In this document: positions 16,893-24,389 of the stretch, one piece after another
Numbering within the stretch: the stretch's first letter is position 1
How the letters are laid out: every line of letters begins with the position of its first letter
Assembly: GCF_014836755.1 (NCBI RefSeq)
Contig: NZ_JACSQF010000008.1
Span: 34,761-98,760, forward strand
DNA length: 64,000 nt
Source of the DNA: Oerskovia merdavium
Lineage (GTDB): Bacteria > Actinomycetota > Actinomycetes > Actinomycetales > Cellulomonadaceae
Direction: 5' to 3'
The notes under the pieces: model-generated
What the model saw: the letters and a program-made list of their open reading frames with translations, nothing else
Told to the model about the DNA's origin: nothing
Database searches by the model: none
Made by a program: the position numbers and the translations under genes

Positions 16893-16962
16893 GGGGGTGG
16901 GGTGCGTTGTTCGCGTCGTCGCAACAATCGTGGTGGCTGCGCGAACGACACACCCCACCCCC
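16893..16962. repeat. Dispersed intergenic palindrome, copy C
   Basis: Long arms GGGGTGGGGTGCGTTGTTCG and CGAACGACACACCCCACCCC face each other 31 bases after the ohyA stop. The core GTGGTGGCTGCGCGAAC matches copy B at 14112-14163. It is long enough to act as a terminator for ohyA; the repeated sequence marks it as a member of a family. Confidence 0.75.
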
Positions 16963-17020
16963 TGGGCCGTCCCTACCGGGAACGGGGTGCGTCCGGACGA
17001 CCACGCACATCGACGAGCGC

Positions 17021-17046
17021 ATCCTGCCCCCTCGAGGGGGCAGGAT
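17021..17046. promoter_or_regulatory. Perfect 26-bp palindrome over a ribosome-binding site
   Basis: The two 13-base halves (ATCCTGCCCCCTC and GAGGGGGCAGGAT) are exact reverse complements with no spacer. The palindrome ends six bases before the ATG at 17053, so its GAGGGGGCAGG half is also the only plausible ribosome-binding site. It could be an operator for a DNA-binding protein, or an RNA hairpin that hides the ribosome site. Confidence 0.7.
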
Positions 17047-17052
17047 GCCGGT

Positions 17053-17574
17053 ATGAGCACAGCATCAGCCGGCCCTCTGTCCGGCTACGTTCTCGAGGTG
17101 GTGCGCAACGACAGGTCCACGACCCTGTGGTGGGGTGAGGGTGCCGACGGCGGCGACGTCGTCGCGACGCGCAGCGGCAGGGTGCTCACGTGGACGAGCC
17201 CCGAGGCCTGCTTCGCCGCGGCGGCCGTCGAGGGCTGGGACGTGGCTCACGACGAGGCGACGCGGATGGACCTGACTCCGGTCCTCGAGTGGCTGGCTCG
17301 CCGACGAGCCCTCGATGCGGCGGCGGCTCTGAACGCGTGGAACCTGGCAGGCGACATGGCGCGCAGCACCAGGACACCCTGGGGAGACCGTGGGCGCGTC
17401 GCGGATGCCTGTCACGACAAGCTCACCGTGGCGTGCATCCCGTGGCTCGTCGGGCAGGACGACCGCTCGCCCCGTTGGACCGTGACCGAGGAGCGCTACC
17501 TGCGCAAGCGGGTCGGTGCGGCGGTCGCGCTGTTCGACCAGCAGGTCGCGGGGCGTCGCCACCTCCGCCCCTAG
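17053..17574 (+). CDS. Hypothetical protein under a palindrome
   Basis: A 173-residue soluble protein I cannot assign. It starts with a beta-rich section holding LWWGEG and a Ser/Thr-rich strand, followed by helices (VLEWLARRRALDAAAALNAWN) and an Arg-rich C terminus. It has two Cys residues apart from each other and no signal peptide or membrane segment. The ATG at 17053 is the first start after the palindrome. It is unlinked to neighbours: a palindrome repeat lies before it and an inverted repeat after it. Confidence 0.65.
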   Translation: MSTASAGPLSGYVLEVVRNDRSTTLWWGEGADGGDVVATRSGRVLTWTSPEACFAAAAVEGWDVAHDEATRMDLTPVLEWLARRRALDAAAALNAWNLAGDMARSTRTPWGDRGRVADACHDKLTVACIPWLVGQDDRSPRWTVTEERYLRKRVGAAVALFDQQVAGRRHLRP

Positions 17575-17620
17575 ACCCGCGCCGGGACGATTCCTCAAGC
17601 CGGGACCCCCACGCAAGGCC

Positions 17621-17645
17621 CCGGTTGGAGGTTTCCTCCAACCGG
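17621..17645. promoter_or_regulatory. Inverted repeat before bioY (operator or terminator)
   Basis: CCGGTTGGAGG-TTT-CCTCCAACCGG has perfect 11-base arms around TTT. It lies 46 bases after the stop of the hypothetical gene and 124 bases before the bioY start. It does not match the BioQ operator pattern I know (TGAAC-N3-GTTAC), and there is no T-run after it. It is either the terminator of the upstream gene or a site that controls the biotin cluster. Confidence 0.5.
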
Positions 17646-17768
17646 TTGTCGACTTCCGCCAACGCACGCTGCTCTCCCTGATTCGTGGCGCCGACGCACC
17701 GGCCCCCTGTCCCCGACAAGAGTGGACACGTGCCACCCGGCACCTCACGCCCTTCCCGAGGAGACCCC

Positions 17769-18512
17769 GTGGCCCGCGCAGTGCGCACCGACCTGCCCGC
17801 AGAACTGCCCGCTGACGTCCCCGCGAGCGAGCACCCCGACGCACCGGTGTCGCACGAGCCGGCACCCCGCAGTGCGGGTTCCGAGACCTCCGCGACCTCC
17901 CGCTGGCGCATCACCGCCGCCGACGCAGCCCGCATCGCGACCTTTGCCGCACTGACCGCGGTCCTCGGCATGCCCGGCTCGCTGGCCCTGTTCGGCAACG
18001 CGGTCCCGATCACGCTCCAGACCCTGGGCGTCATGCTCGCCGGCGCCCTCCTCGGCGCGTGGCGCGGTGCGCTCGCGATGCTCACCTTCCTCGCCCTGGT
18101 CGCGGCGGGCCTCCCGCTCCTGTCGGGCGGCCGCGGCGGCCCCGCGGTCTTCGTGGGCCCGTCGGTCGGCTACCTGATCGGGTTCGTGGCGGGCGCTGCG
18201 GTCGTCGGCCTGATCGTCGAGCGCTTCCGCACCCTGACGTTCTGGCGGGTCCTGGTCGCGAGCGTCGTGGGCGGCATGCTCGTCATGTACGCCCTGGGCA
18301 TCCCGCTCCAGGCGCTCGTCACGGGCTTCCCGCTCCAGACCGTCGCGACCGGGTCGCTCATGTACCTCCCGGGCGACCTCCTCAAGGCCGTGATCGCGGC
18401 CTCGGTCACGGTCGGCGTGGTCCGCGCCTACCCTGCGGCCTCGCCGCTGCGCCGCCCCCAGAGCCCCCGACGCTCCACCGAGCAGCGGTCCGCCGCGAGC
18501 CCCGCGGCCTGA
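17769..18512 (+). CDS. bioY: BioY, biotin-binding component of an ECF transporter
   Basis: A 247-residue membrane protein. After about 45 Ala/Pro-rich cytoplasmic residues come six hydrophobic segments with the BioY signatures FAALTAVLGMPGSLALFG, PITLQTLGVMLAGALLGAWRGALA and the GGPAVFVGPSVGYLIGF turn that forms the biotin pocket. The GTG at 17769 follows GAGGAG and is preferred over the ATG 84 bases upstream, which has no ribosome site. BioY binds biotin and docks on the BioM-BioN module encoded at 21145-22517. A ligase and a thiolase-like gene are inserted between the parts of the transporter. Confidence 0.93.
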   Translation: MARAVRTDLPAELPADVPASEHPDAPVSHEPAPRSAGSETSATSRWRITAADAARIATFAALTAVLGMPGSLALFGNAVPITLQTLGVMLAGALLGAWRGALAMLTFLALVAAGLPLLSGGRGGPAVFVGPSVGYLIGFVAGAAVVGLIVERFRTLTFWRVLVASVVGGMLVMYALGIPLQALVTGFPLQTVATGSLMYLPGDLLKAVIAASVTVGVVRAYPAASPLRRPQSPRRSTEQRSAASPAA

Positions 18513-18518
18513 TCGACC

Positions 18519-18524
18519 TACGAT
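18519..18524 (+). promoter_or_regulatory. Leaderless promoter -10 box of the acyl-CoA ligase
   Basis: TACGAT is followed by six bases (CCCCTC) and then the ATG at 18531. This spacing puts the start of transcription at or next to the start codon, so ligase-thiolase-bioM-bioN can be made apart from bioY. Confidence 0.5.
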
Positions 18525-18530
18525 CCCCTC

Positions 18531-19964
18531 ATGCCCGTCGCCCGCACCGTCATCGCGCACGCCCGCAGCTCCGCAGGGGGTCGCTGCGCGCTGCGCTCAC
18601 CGGAACGCTCCCGCACCTACCGAGCCCTCGCCGCGGACGTCGTGGCGGGCGCGGAGTTCCTGCGGGCGACCGGGACGGTCATGGGCGATGTCGTCGCGAT
18701 CTCGCTGCCCGACCCGGTCGACCTCCTCACGGCCCTCCTCGCGGTCGACCTCGCGGGAGCCACTCCCCTGGTCTGCGACCACTCGTGGTCGCGGGCCCAG
18801 CGCGCCGAGGTCCTGCGGACCATCGCCCCGGCGGGCTTCGTCGAGGTCCCGCTCCCGCGCGGCAGCGCCACGGACGCGCTCGCCCCGCTCAGCGGCCCGG
18901 TCACGAGCACCCTGCCCGACGACGTCGCTCCCCTCGAGCCCTCGGCTGCGGACCTCGCGTGGGCCGGCTTCTCGTCGGGCAGCACGGGTCGCCCGCGCGC
19001 CGTGGTCCGCACGCGCGGCTCGTGGGTCGGGTCGTTCGAGGCGGCGGCCCGCCTCACGGGCACCAAGCCCGAGGACACCGTGCTGGTGCCCGGCCCGCTC
19101 GCGTCCTCGCTCTACTGCTTCGCGGCCGTGCACGCGCTCGCGACCGGGGCGTGCGTCCAGCTCGCCAAGGGGGACGCTGCGATCACGACGGCCCTGGCGA
19201 CCTCCGACGTCGTGCACCTCGTCCCTTCGGCGCTCGAACCGATCCTCGACGCGATCGAGGCGGGGGCCCCGAGCCGTCTGCGGACCGCCGTGGTCGGCGG
19301 TGCCTCGCTGCCCACGGACGTGCGCGAGCGCGCGGCGCGCGCCGGGGTCGCCGTCGTGACCTACTACGGGGCCGTCGAGCTGTCGTTCGTGGCGATCGAC
19401 ACCGACGGCACGGGTCTGCACCCGTTCCCGGGCGTCGAGGTCGAGGTGCGCGAGCTGCCCGGTGCGACGCTGGGCGAGGTCTGGGTGCGGTCACCCTGGG
19501 TCGCGCAGGGGTACCTCGCCCGCGCGACCGGCCCGTTCCGCCGCGAGGGCGAGTGGTCGACCGTGGGCGACCTCGCGGAGCTGCCCGCCCCCGGGGACGA
19601 GGACGCTCCCCTGGTCCTGCGCGGGCGCGGCGACGGCGCGATCCTCACGGGCGGCGCGACCGTGGTCCCCGAGGACGTCGAGGTCGTCCTGCGCGCGATC
19701 CCGGGCGTCGAGGACGTCGTGGTCGTCGGCACCCCGCACCGGCGCCTGGGCGCGGTCGTGACGGCCGTGGTGCAGTGCGCCGACCGCCCGGGCCTCCGCG
19801 CCCACCTCGAACGGGTCGCCCGCGCCTCGCTCTCGGCCGCCCAGCGACCGCGCCGCTGGTACGGCGTGCGCGAGCTGCCGCGGACGCCGTCGGGCAAGGC
19901 GGCGCGCGGCGCGATCAGCGAGGCTCTCCTGTCCGGCGGCCCCGCGTACGAGGCGCTGCGGTGA
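18531..19964 (+). CDS. AMP-dependent acyl-CoA ligase
   Basis: A 477-residue adenylate-forming enzyme of the ANL superfamily. The P-loop GFSSGSTGRPRAVVR is near 146, the substrate-pocket motif YYGAVELSF near 281, GEWSTVGDLAEL near 342 and the C-terminal catalytic Lys in RTPSGKAARGAI near 460. It activates a carboxylic acid as acyl-AMP and then acyl-CoA. It is somewhat short (most are above 500) because the N-terminal subdomain is trimmed. Inside a biotin transport cluster, pimelate or another biotin-chain precursor is an attractive substrate, but this is inference. Its stop overlaps the thiolase GTG. Confidence 0.9.
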   Translation: MPVARTVIAHARSSAGGRCALRSPERSRTYRALAADVVAGAEFLRATGTVMGDVVAISLPDPVDLLTALLAVDLAGATPLVCDHSWSRAQRAEVLRTIAPAGFVEVPLPRGSATDALAPLSGPVTSTLPDDVAPLEPSAADLAWAGFSSGSTGRPRAVVRTRGSWVGSFEAAARLTGTKPEDTVLVPGPLASSLYCFAAVHALATGACVQLAKGDAAITTALATSDVVHLVPSALEPILDAIEAGAPSRLRTAVVGGASLPTDVRERAARAGVAVVTYYGAVELSFVAIDTDGTGLHPFPGVEVEVRELPGATLGEVWVRSPWVAQGYLARATGPFRREGEWSTVGDLAELPAPGDEDAPLVLRGRGDGAILTGGATVVPEDVEVVLRAIPGVEDVVVVGTPHRRLGAVVTAVVQCADRPGLRAHLERVARASLSAAQRPRRWYGVRELPRTPSGKAARGAISEALLSGGPAYEALR

Positions 19965-21148
19965 GCGCCTCCCCCGACTCCCCCGTGATCGTCGCCGCGC
20001 GGCGTACCTGGATCGGCACGGCGGGGCACGGGCACGCAGACCTGTCGGCGACCGACCTCGCCGCCCCCGTCCTCGGAGCGGTGCTCGCCGACCTCCCGGC
20101 AGGCCACGGCCTGGGCGTCGAGGACGTCGTGCTCGGGAACTGCACGGGACCTGGCGGGAACCTCGCGCGCGTCGCGGTCCTCGCCGCCGCCCTGCGCGAC
20201 CCGGCAGGACCGCTGTCCGAGCGCGTCCCCGGCCTCACGATCGACCGGCAGTGCGGCAGCGGGCTGGCCGCGGTCCTGCTCGCGGCCCAGGGTGTCCGCG
20301 CCGGCGACGGCGACCTGGTGCTGGCCGGTGGTGTGGAGAGCGCCTCGACCGCCCCGCTGCGCGCCCACCGCCCGCCCCGCGGGTCGGGTGCCCAGCCGGT
20401 CCCCTACGACCGCGCCCCCTTCACACCCTCCGCGCTCGGCGACCCCGACATGGGCGCCGCGGCAGACACCCTCGCTCGCGAGCACGGCATCGACCGCGAG
20501 CGCCAGGACGCCTACGCCGCCCGTTCGCACGCCCGCGCCCTCGCGGCGCACGCGGCGGGCCGCTTCGGCGCGGAGGTCGTCCCGGTGGATGGCCTCGCCC
20601 GTGACGAGCGCGCCCGCAGGCTCGACCCCGCGCTGCTCGCGCGCCTCCCGTCCGCCTTCACGCCGGGCGGCGACGGGACAGCGGGCAACGCGAGCCCGGT
20701 CAGCGACGGGGCCGCCGCGGTCGCGGTCGTCCCCGAGCGGGTCCGGGCACGGCTGGGCGTGCCGGGCCTGCGGCTCGTGGGCGGCCTGACGCGCGGCTGT
20801 GACCCGCGCCTGCCCGGGTGGGGCCCGGTCCCGGCGGTGCGCGAGCTGCTGGAACGCACGGGCCGCAGCACCGACGACCTCGCGGCTCTCGAGCTCGTCG
20901 AGGCCTTCGCGGCGCAGGTCCTGGCGTTCACGGGAGCGTTCTCCCTGCCCGACGACGACGCACGCCTCTGCGCGGACGGCGGCGCCCTGGCCCTGGGTCA
21001 CCCGTGGGGCGCGAGCGGAGCGGTGTCGGTCGTGCGGCTGTTCAGCCGCCTCGTGCGCTCGGGCGCTCCGGCGGGTTCGCTCGGGCTCGCGGCCGCAGCG
21101 GTGGGCGGGGGCCTGGGCGTGGCCGGGCTGTTCGAGGTGGTCCGGTGA
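19961..21148 (+). CDS. Thiolase-family protein with altered active site
   Basis: A 395-residue thiolase-fold protein. The first catalytic Cys is kept in IDRQCGSGLAAV (near 92) and the His in LGHPWGASGAV (near 348). Two hallmarks are missing: the NEAF motif reads LVEAFAAQ (Asn to Val) and the second Cys loop, usually CxGGG, reads AAVGGGLG (Cys to Ala). It can probably still form an acyl-enzyme, but normal Claisen condensation or thiolysis is doubtful. It overlaps the ligase before it and bioM after it by four bases each, so it is translated with them. The frame is intact and does not look like a decaying gene. Confidence 0.88.
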   Translation: MSASPDSPVIVAARRTWIGTAGHGHADLSATDLAAPVLGAVLADLPAGHGLGVEDVVLGNCTGPGGNLARVAVLAAALRDPAGPLSERVPGLTIDRQCGSGLAAVLLAAQGVRAGDGDLVLAGGVESASTAPLRAHRPPRGSGAQPVPYDRAPFTPSALGDPDMGAAADTLAREHGIDRERQDAYAARSHARALAAHAAGRFGAEVVPVDGLARDERARRLDPALLARLPSAFTPGGDGTAGNASPVSDGAAAVAVVPERVRARLGVPGLRLVGGLTRGCDPRLPGWGPVPAVRELLERTGRSTDDLAALELVEAFAAQVLAFTGAFSLPDDDARLCADGGALALGHPWGASGAVSVVRLFSRLVRSGAPAGSLGLAAAAVGGGLGVAGLFEVVR

Positions 21149-21906
21149 GAGGGACGAGCGCGCGGAGAGCGGCTGCGACAGAAGCACCGCGCCATGCGAC
21201 CGAGCCGCCCGAGGTGGGCTGCGTCGTCGGGCTCGAGGACGTGCACGTGCGCCTGGGCGAGCGCGACGTCCTGCGCGGGATCACCGCGGAGCTGCACGAG
21301 CGGCGCATCGGGATCGTGGGGGCCAACGGCTCGGGCAAGAGCACCCTGGCCCGGCTGCTCGACGGGCTCGTCCTGCCCACGCGCGGGACCGTCCGCGTCG
21401 ACGGCCTGGACACCCGCCGCTCAGGTGCCCAGGTCCGCCGGCGCGTGGGCTTCGTGTTCTCCGACCCCGACGCCCAGATCGTCATGCCGACCGTTGCCGA
21501 GGACGTCGCCTACTCGCTGCGCCGCAGCGAGCACGACCGTGCCGCGCGCGACCGGCTCGTCGCCGACTGGCTCGCGCGCCACGGCCTCGACAGGCACGCC
21601 GACCACCCCGCGCACCTGCTCTCGGGCGGCCAGAAGCAGCTCCTCGCGCTCACGTCGGTGCTCGTCAGCGGTCCGCGCCTCGTGGTGGCCGACGAGCCCA
21701 CGACCCTGCTCGACCTGCGCAACACGCGCCGCGTCGCGGCGCTGCTGGCCGAGATCCCGCAGCAGGTCGTGCTCGTCTCGCACGACCTCGACCTCATGGC
21801 GGGCTACGACCGCGTCCTCGTGGTCGACGAGGGCCAGGTCGTGGCCGACGACGAACCCGCGCCGGCGATCGCGTACTACCGCCGGCTCCTGGACGAGCGG
21901 CCGTGA
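21145..21906 (+). CDS. bioM: BioM, ECF transporter ATPase
   Basis: A 253-residue ABC ATPase. Walker A GANGSGKST is near 57, the Q-loop region FSDPDAQIVMPTVAEDV near 100 is typical of energy-coupling-factor ATPases, the signature is LSGGQKQ, and Walker B VVADEPTTLLD is followed by VSHDLD. It powers biotin uptake through BioN and BioY. The GTG start overlaps the thiolase stop and its own stop overlaps bioN. Only one ATPase is encoded, which points to a homodimer as in classical BioMNY. Confidence 0.93.
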   Translation: MRGTSARRAAATEAPRHATEPPEVGCVVGLEDVHVRLGERDVLRGITAELHERRIGIVGANGSGKSTLARLLDGLVLPTRGTVRVDGLDTRRSGAQVRRRVGFVFSDPDAQIVMPTVAEDVAYSLRRSEHDRAARDRLVADWLARHGLDRHADHPAHLLSGGQKQLLALTSVLVSGPRLVVADEPTTLLDLRNTRRVAALLAEIPQQVVLVSHDLDLMAGYDRVLVVDEGQVVADDEPAPAIAYYRRLLDERP

Positions 21907-22517
21907 GCGGGACGAGCGCAGCAGCCGGGGCCTACGTCGTCGGGCGCTCGCTGCTGCACCGCGCGCCCGCCGGACCCAAGCTCGCCGCGCTCATGCTCTG
22001 CTCGCTCGCCCTGCTGCTGGTCCGCTCCCCCCTGGGCGTCGTGCTCGCTGCACTCGTGGTCGCGAGCCTCTACGCTCTCGCAGGCGTCGGCGGTCGCGCC
22101 GCATGGGGGCAGGTGCGCCCCCTGCGCGTGTTCGTGCCCGTGCTCTTCGCGCTCCAGTGGTGGCTCATGGACCTCACGTCCGCAGCCGTGCTCAGCACGC
22201 GGCTCGTGGTCCTCGTGGCGCTCGCGGGACTCGTCACGTGCACCACGCGGGTCGCCGACCTGCTCGGGGCGATCGAGCGCGGGCTCGCACCCCTGGGGCG
22301 CGTGGGCGTGGACGTCGAGCGCATCGCGCTCGTGCTCGCCCTCGCTCTGCGCAGCGTGCCCGTGATCGCGGACCTCGCGGGACGGGTCCGCGACGCGCAG
22401 CGGGCGCGTGGGCACGAGCGCGACGTCAGGGCGTTCGCCGTGCCGCTCGTCGTGGGCGCGATGCGCCAGGCCGACGCCCTGGGTGAGGCCCTGCGGGCGC
22501 GCGGGTTCGACGACTGA
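21903..22517 (+). CDS. bioN: BioN, ECF transporter transmembrane (T) component
   Basis: A 204-residue EcfT-family membrane protein. Four or five hydrophobic segments are visible, for example LAALMLCSLALLLV and TRLVVLVALAGLVTC. The two Ala-Arg-Gly coupling motifs that contact the ATPases are AQRARG near 164 and ALRARG near 197. It is at the small end for the family, as BioN proteins are. It is the last gene of the cluster and shares four bases with bioM. Confidence 0.92.
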   Translation: MSGTSAAAGAYVVGRSLLHRAPAGPKLAALMLCSLALLLVRSPLGVVLAALVVASLYALAGVGGRAAWGQVRPLRVFVPVLFALQWWLMDLTSAAVLSTRLVVLVALAGLVTCTTRVADLLGAIERGLAPLGRVGVDVERIALVLALALRSVPVIADLAGRVRDAQRARGHERDVRAFAVPLVVGAMRQADALGEALRARGFDD

Positions 22518-22533
22518 GGTCGTCGTCGCCGCC

Positions 22534-23469
22534 TCAGGCCCGGCGCCGCGCCAACCAGTCGATCGCGACGAACCCCTGACGTCGCTGGAACGCGCGCAGG
22601 GTCGGCATGTTCTGCGGTGCGGGGTGCCGCGCGGCGTCGAAGAAGTAACCCGCGAGCCCTGCGAGGAAGGCGTCGACGTGCTCGCGCGTGGCCCCGCGGA
22701 AGAGCGGGTGCGACGACGCGATCGCGTCGACGTCGACCGTGCTGTCGTTGACGCGCGCGTCGAGCAGCAGGGTCAGGGCGTCGATCCAGCGAGCACCCGT
22801 GGCGGCCCACGGCCAGTCGACGACCCACACGCGCGAGGACTGGTCGACCAGCACGTTGTCGAAGCGGAGGTCGAGGTGGACGAGGCGGTCGCCGTGCGCG
22901 GCCTGCGCGGCCGTCGCCGCGAGCGCCTCGAGCTCGTCGAGGTGCTCGACCGCCCAGGCAGGAAGACCCACCAGGTGACCGTCGGCGCGCAGCCGGGACC
23001 AGCCCGCGAACGTGGGAGCGAGCTCGGTCGTCGCGTCAGGGAACGGTGAGACGCCGGACCCGTCGCGGACCACGGGGAGCTCGAGCAGCGCGCCGAGCAC
23101 CGCGATGAGCTCGCGGCGCTCGGGCGGCAGGTCGGGGTGGCGCCCCTCGACGTCCTCGACGACGAGCGCGACCCACTCGTCGCTCTGGTGCGCCCCCAGG
23201 AGCCGGGGCGCGGGGGCCGCGCCGGGCAGGCGGCGCAGCACGTCGAGCTCGCGGCGATGGATGTCGTACGCGTCGGCGTTGCGCGAACGGCTCACGGCCT
23301 TGACGAAGGCGCGAGCACCCGAGGCGGTGCGCACACGGTCGGCACTGCCTGGAGAGTAGCCCTGGACCTGGCTCGCGGCGAAGACCACCGGCCCGCCCAG
23401 GATCTCCTCGACGTCCGTGCGCACCTGCGGTGCGAGCTCCTGCCAGGTCGTGCGCCGCGTCGAGTCCAC
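22534..23469 (-). CDS. Aminoglycoside-phosphotransferase-like (APH) kinase
   Basis: A 311-residue protein with the APH/choline-kinase fold. Landmarks are the ATP Lys in RAFVKAVSRS near 54, VALVVEDVEGRHPDL, the catalytic loop LVHLDLRFDNVLV near 196 (Asp replaces the more usual HGD) and metal Asp in VWVVDWPWA. The family phosphorylates small hydroxylated molecules and is usually not a resistance gene in this setting. A -10 box TAGTCT lies six bases before the GTG at 23469, indicating a leaderless message. The gene is convergent with bioN, only 16 bases away. The substrate is unknown. Confidence 0.85.
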   Translation of the reverse strand: MDSTRRTTWQELAPQVRTDVEEILGGPVVFAASQVQGYSPGSADRVRTASGARAFVKAVSRSRNADAYDIHRRELDVLRRLPGAAPAPRLLGAHQSDEWVALVVEDVEGRHPDLPPERRELIAVLGALLELPVVRDGSGVSPFPDATTELAPTFAGWSRLRADGHLVGLPAWAVEHLDELEALAATAAQAAHGDRLVHLDLRFDNVLVDQSSRVWVVDWPWAATGARWIDALTLLLDARVNDSTVDVDAIASSHPLFRGATREHVDAFLAGLAGYFFDAARHPAPQNMPTLRAFQRRQGFVAIDWLARRRA

Positions 23470-23539
23470 CCGGCGAGACTAGTGCGCGGGCGCGGCGTGC
23501 ACGGACAGCGCGCGCCCGCGAGTCTGCGGAGCGCGCCGC

Positions 23540-24085
23540 CTACGTGCCCGCGGGCGTCGGCTGCTTCTCGATCTCGACCCTCGTCATCTCGGGCGTGAAC
23601 GCGTAGACGGCCTCGCCCTCCGCCGAGATCCACCACTTGCCGCACATCACGGTGCTCCTGGCCTCCTGGTCCTCCGGCCACCAGCTCGCGAGCAGGGTGG
23701 AGTCGGTGCGGTAGTCGTCGGCCACCAGGTCGCCGCGCTCGGGCCTGGCGACCAGCGGGTCGTCGGCCGAGACGGCCGTGCAGTCGGCAGGCAGGCCGTC
23801 GAGCGACCCCTGGAACGTCACCAGGCGCTCGTCGCCCGTGGTGCGGAAGATCCCCCGGACCTTCGCGGCGTCGTCGGGCACCCAGGTCGGGACGACCTTC
23901 TCGTCCTTGCCCTCCTTGCCGGTCTCGAACGCGAAGGTCTTGGTGTGGCCGGCGTCGCGTTCCTCGAGCCCCTCGGCGATCGAGCCGCACGCGCTGAGCG
24001 TGAGGGCCGCGAGGCCTCCGAGGGCGACGACGAGGAGCGTGCGGGGGCGGCGGGACATGGACGGGGACGTGGTGTTCGTGGTCAT
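23540..24085 (-). CDS. Hypothetical lipoprotein
   Basis: A 181-residue protein with signal peptide and lipobox LSAC (Cys near 33), so it is anchored outside the membrane. The mature part has two further Cys residues that could form one disulfide, and a C-terminal segment KWWISAEGEAVYAF. No family recognised. TAGCGT seven bases before the ATG points to a leaderless message. Confidence 0.75.
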   Translation of the reverse strand: MTTNTTSPSMSRRPRTLLVVALGGLAALTLSACGSIAEGLEERDAGHTKTFAFETGKEGKDEKVVPTWVPDDAAKVRGIFRTTGDERLVTFQGSLDGLPADCTAVSADDPLVARPERGDLVADDYRTDSTLLASWWPEDQEARSTVMCGKWWISAEGEAVYAFTPEMTRVEIEKQPTPAGT

Positions 24086-24306
24086 GGCATTGACGCTACG
24101 GACGCGTCCCGGGGCACCGCGTCGGGTCCTGGTCGGGTCCTGCGGGCTCGTGGCTGCACCGCTCGCCGGACTCTCCTGCCGACCGGCTCCACCCCTCGGT
24201 GCAGGCCGGGGGCAGGTGTCCCAGGGTCATCCCCTAGGCGGTGCGGCGCCCGGTTCGTCCCGTCCGCCCCACTGGTCACCCGTCGGCCCCCACCGCGTCG
24301 GGCACC

Positions 24307-24339
24307 GTTCACCGACCGGACACCCGCCGCGCCTAGGTT
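24307..24339 (+). promoter_or_regulatory. Possible promoter with PHO-box-like direct repeat
   Basis: The 304-base gap between the divergent lipoprotein and the surface protein holds TAGGTT (24334-24339) as a -10 candidate. Just upstream are GTTCACC and GGACACC spaced 11 bases apart, which recalls the direct repeats bound by PhoP in actinobacteria. The second unit is a weak match. Nothing else was seen in the gap. Confidence 0.25.
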
Positions 24340-24389
24340 CCGAGCGTCTGCCCTGCACCCTGCGGGGCCATCGGAACGAGGAGCACGGA

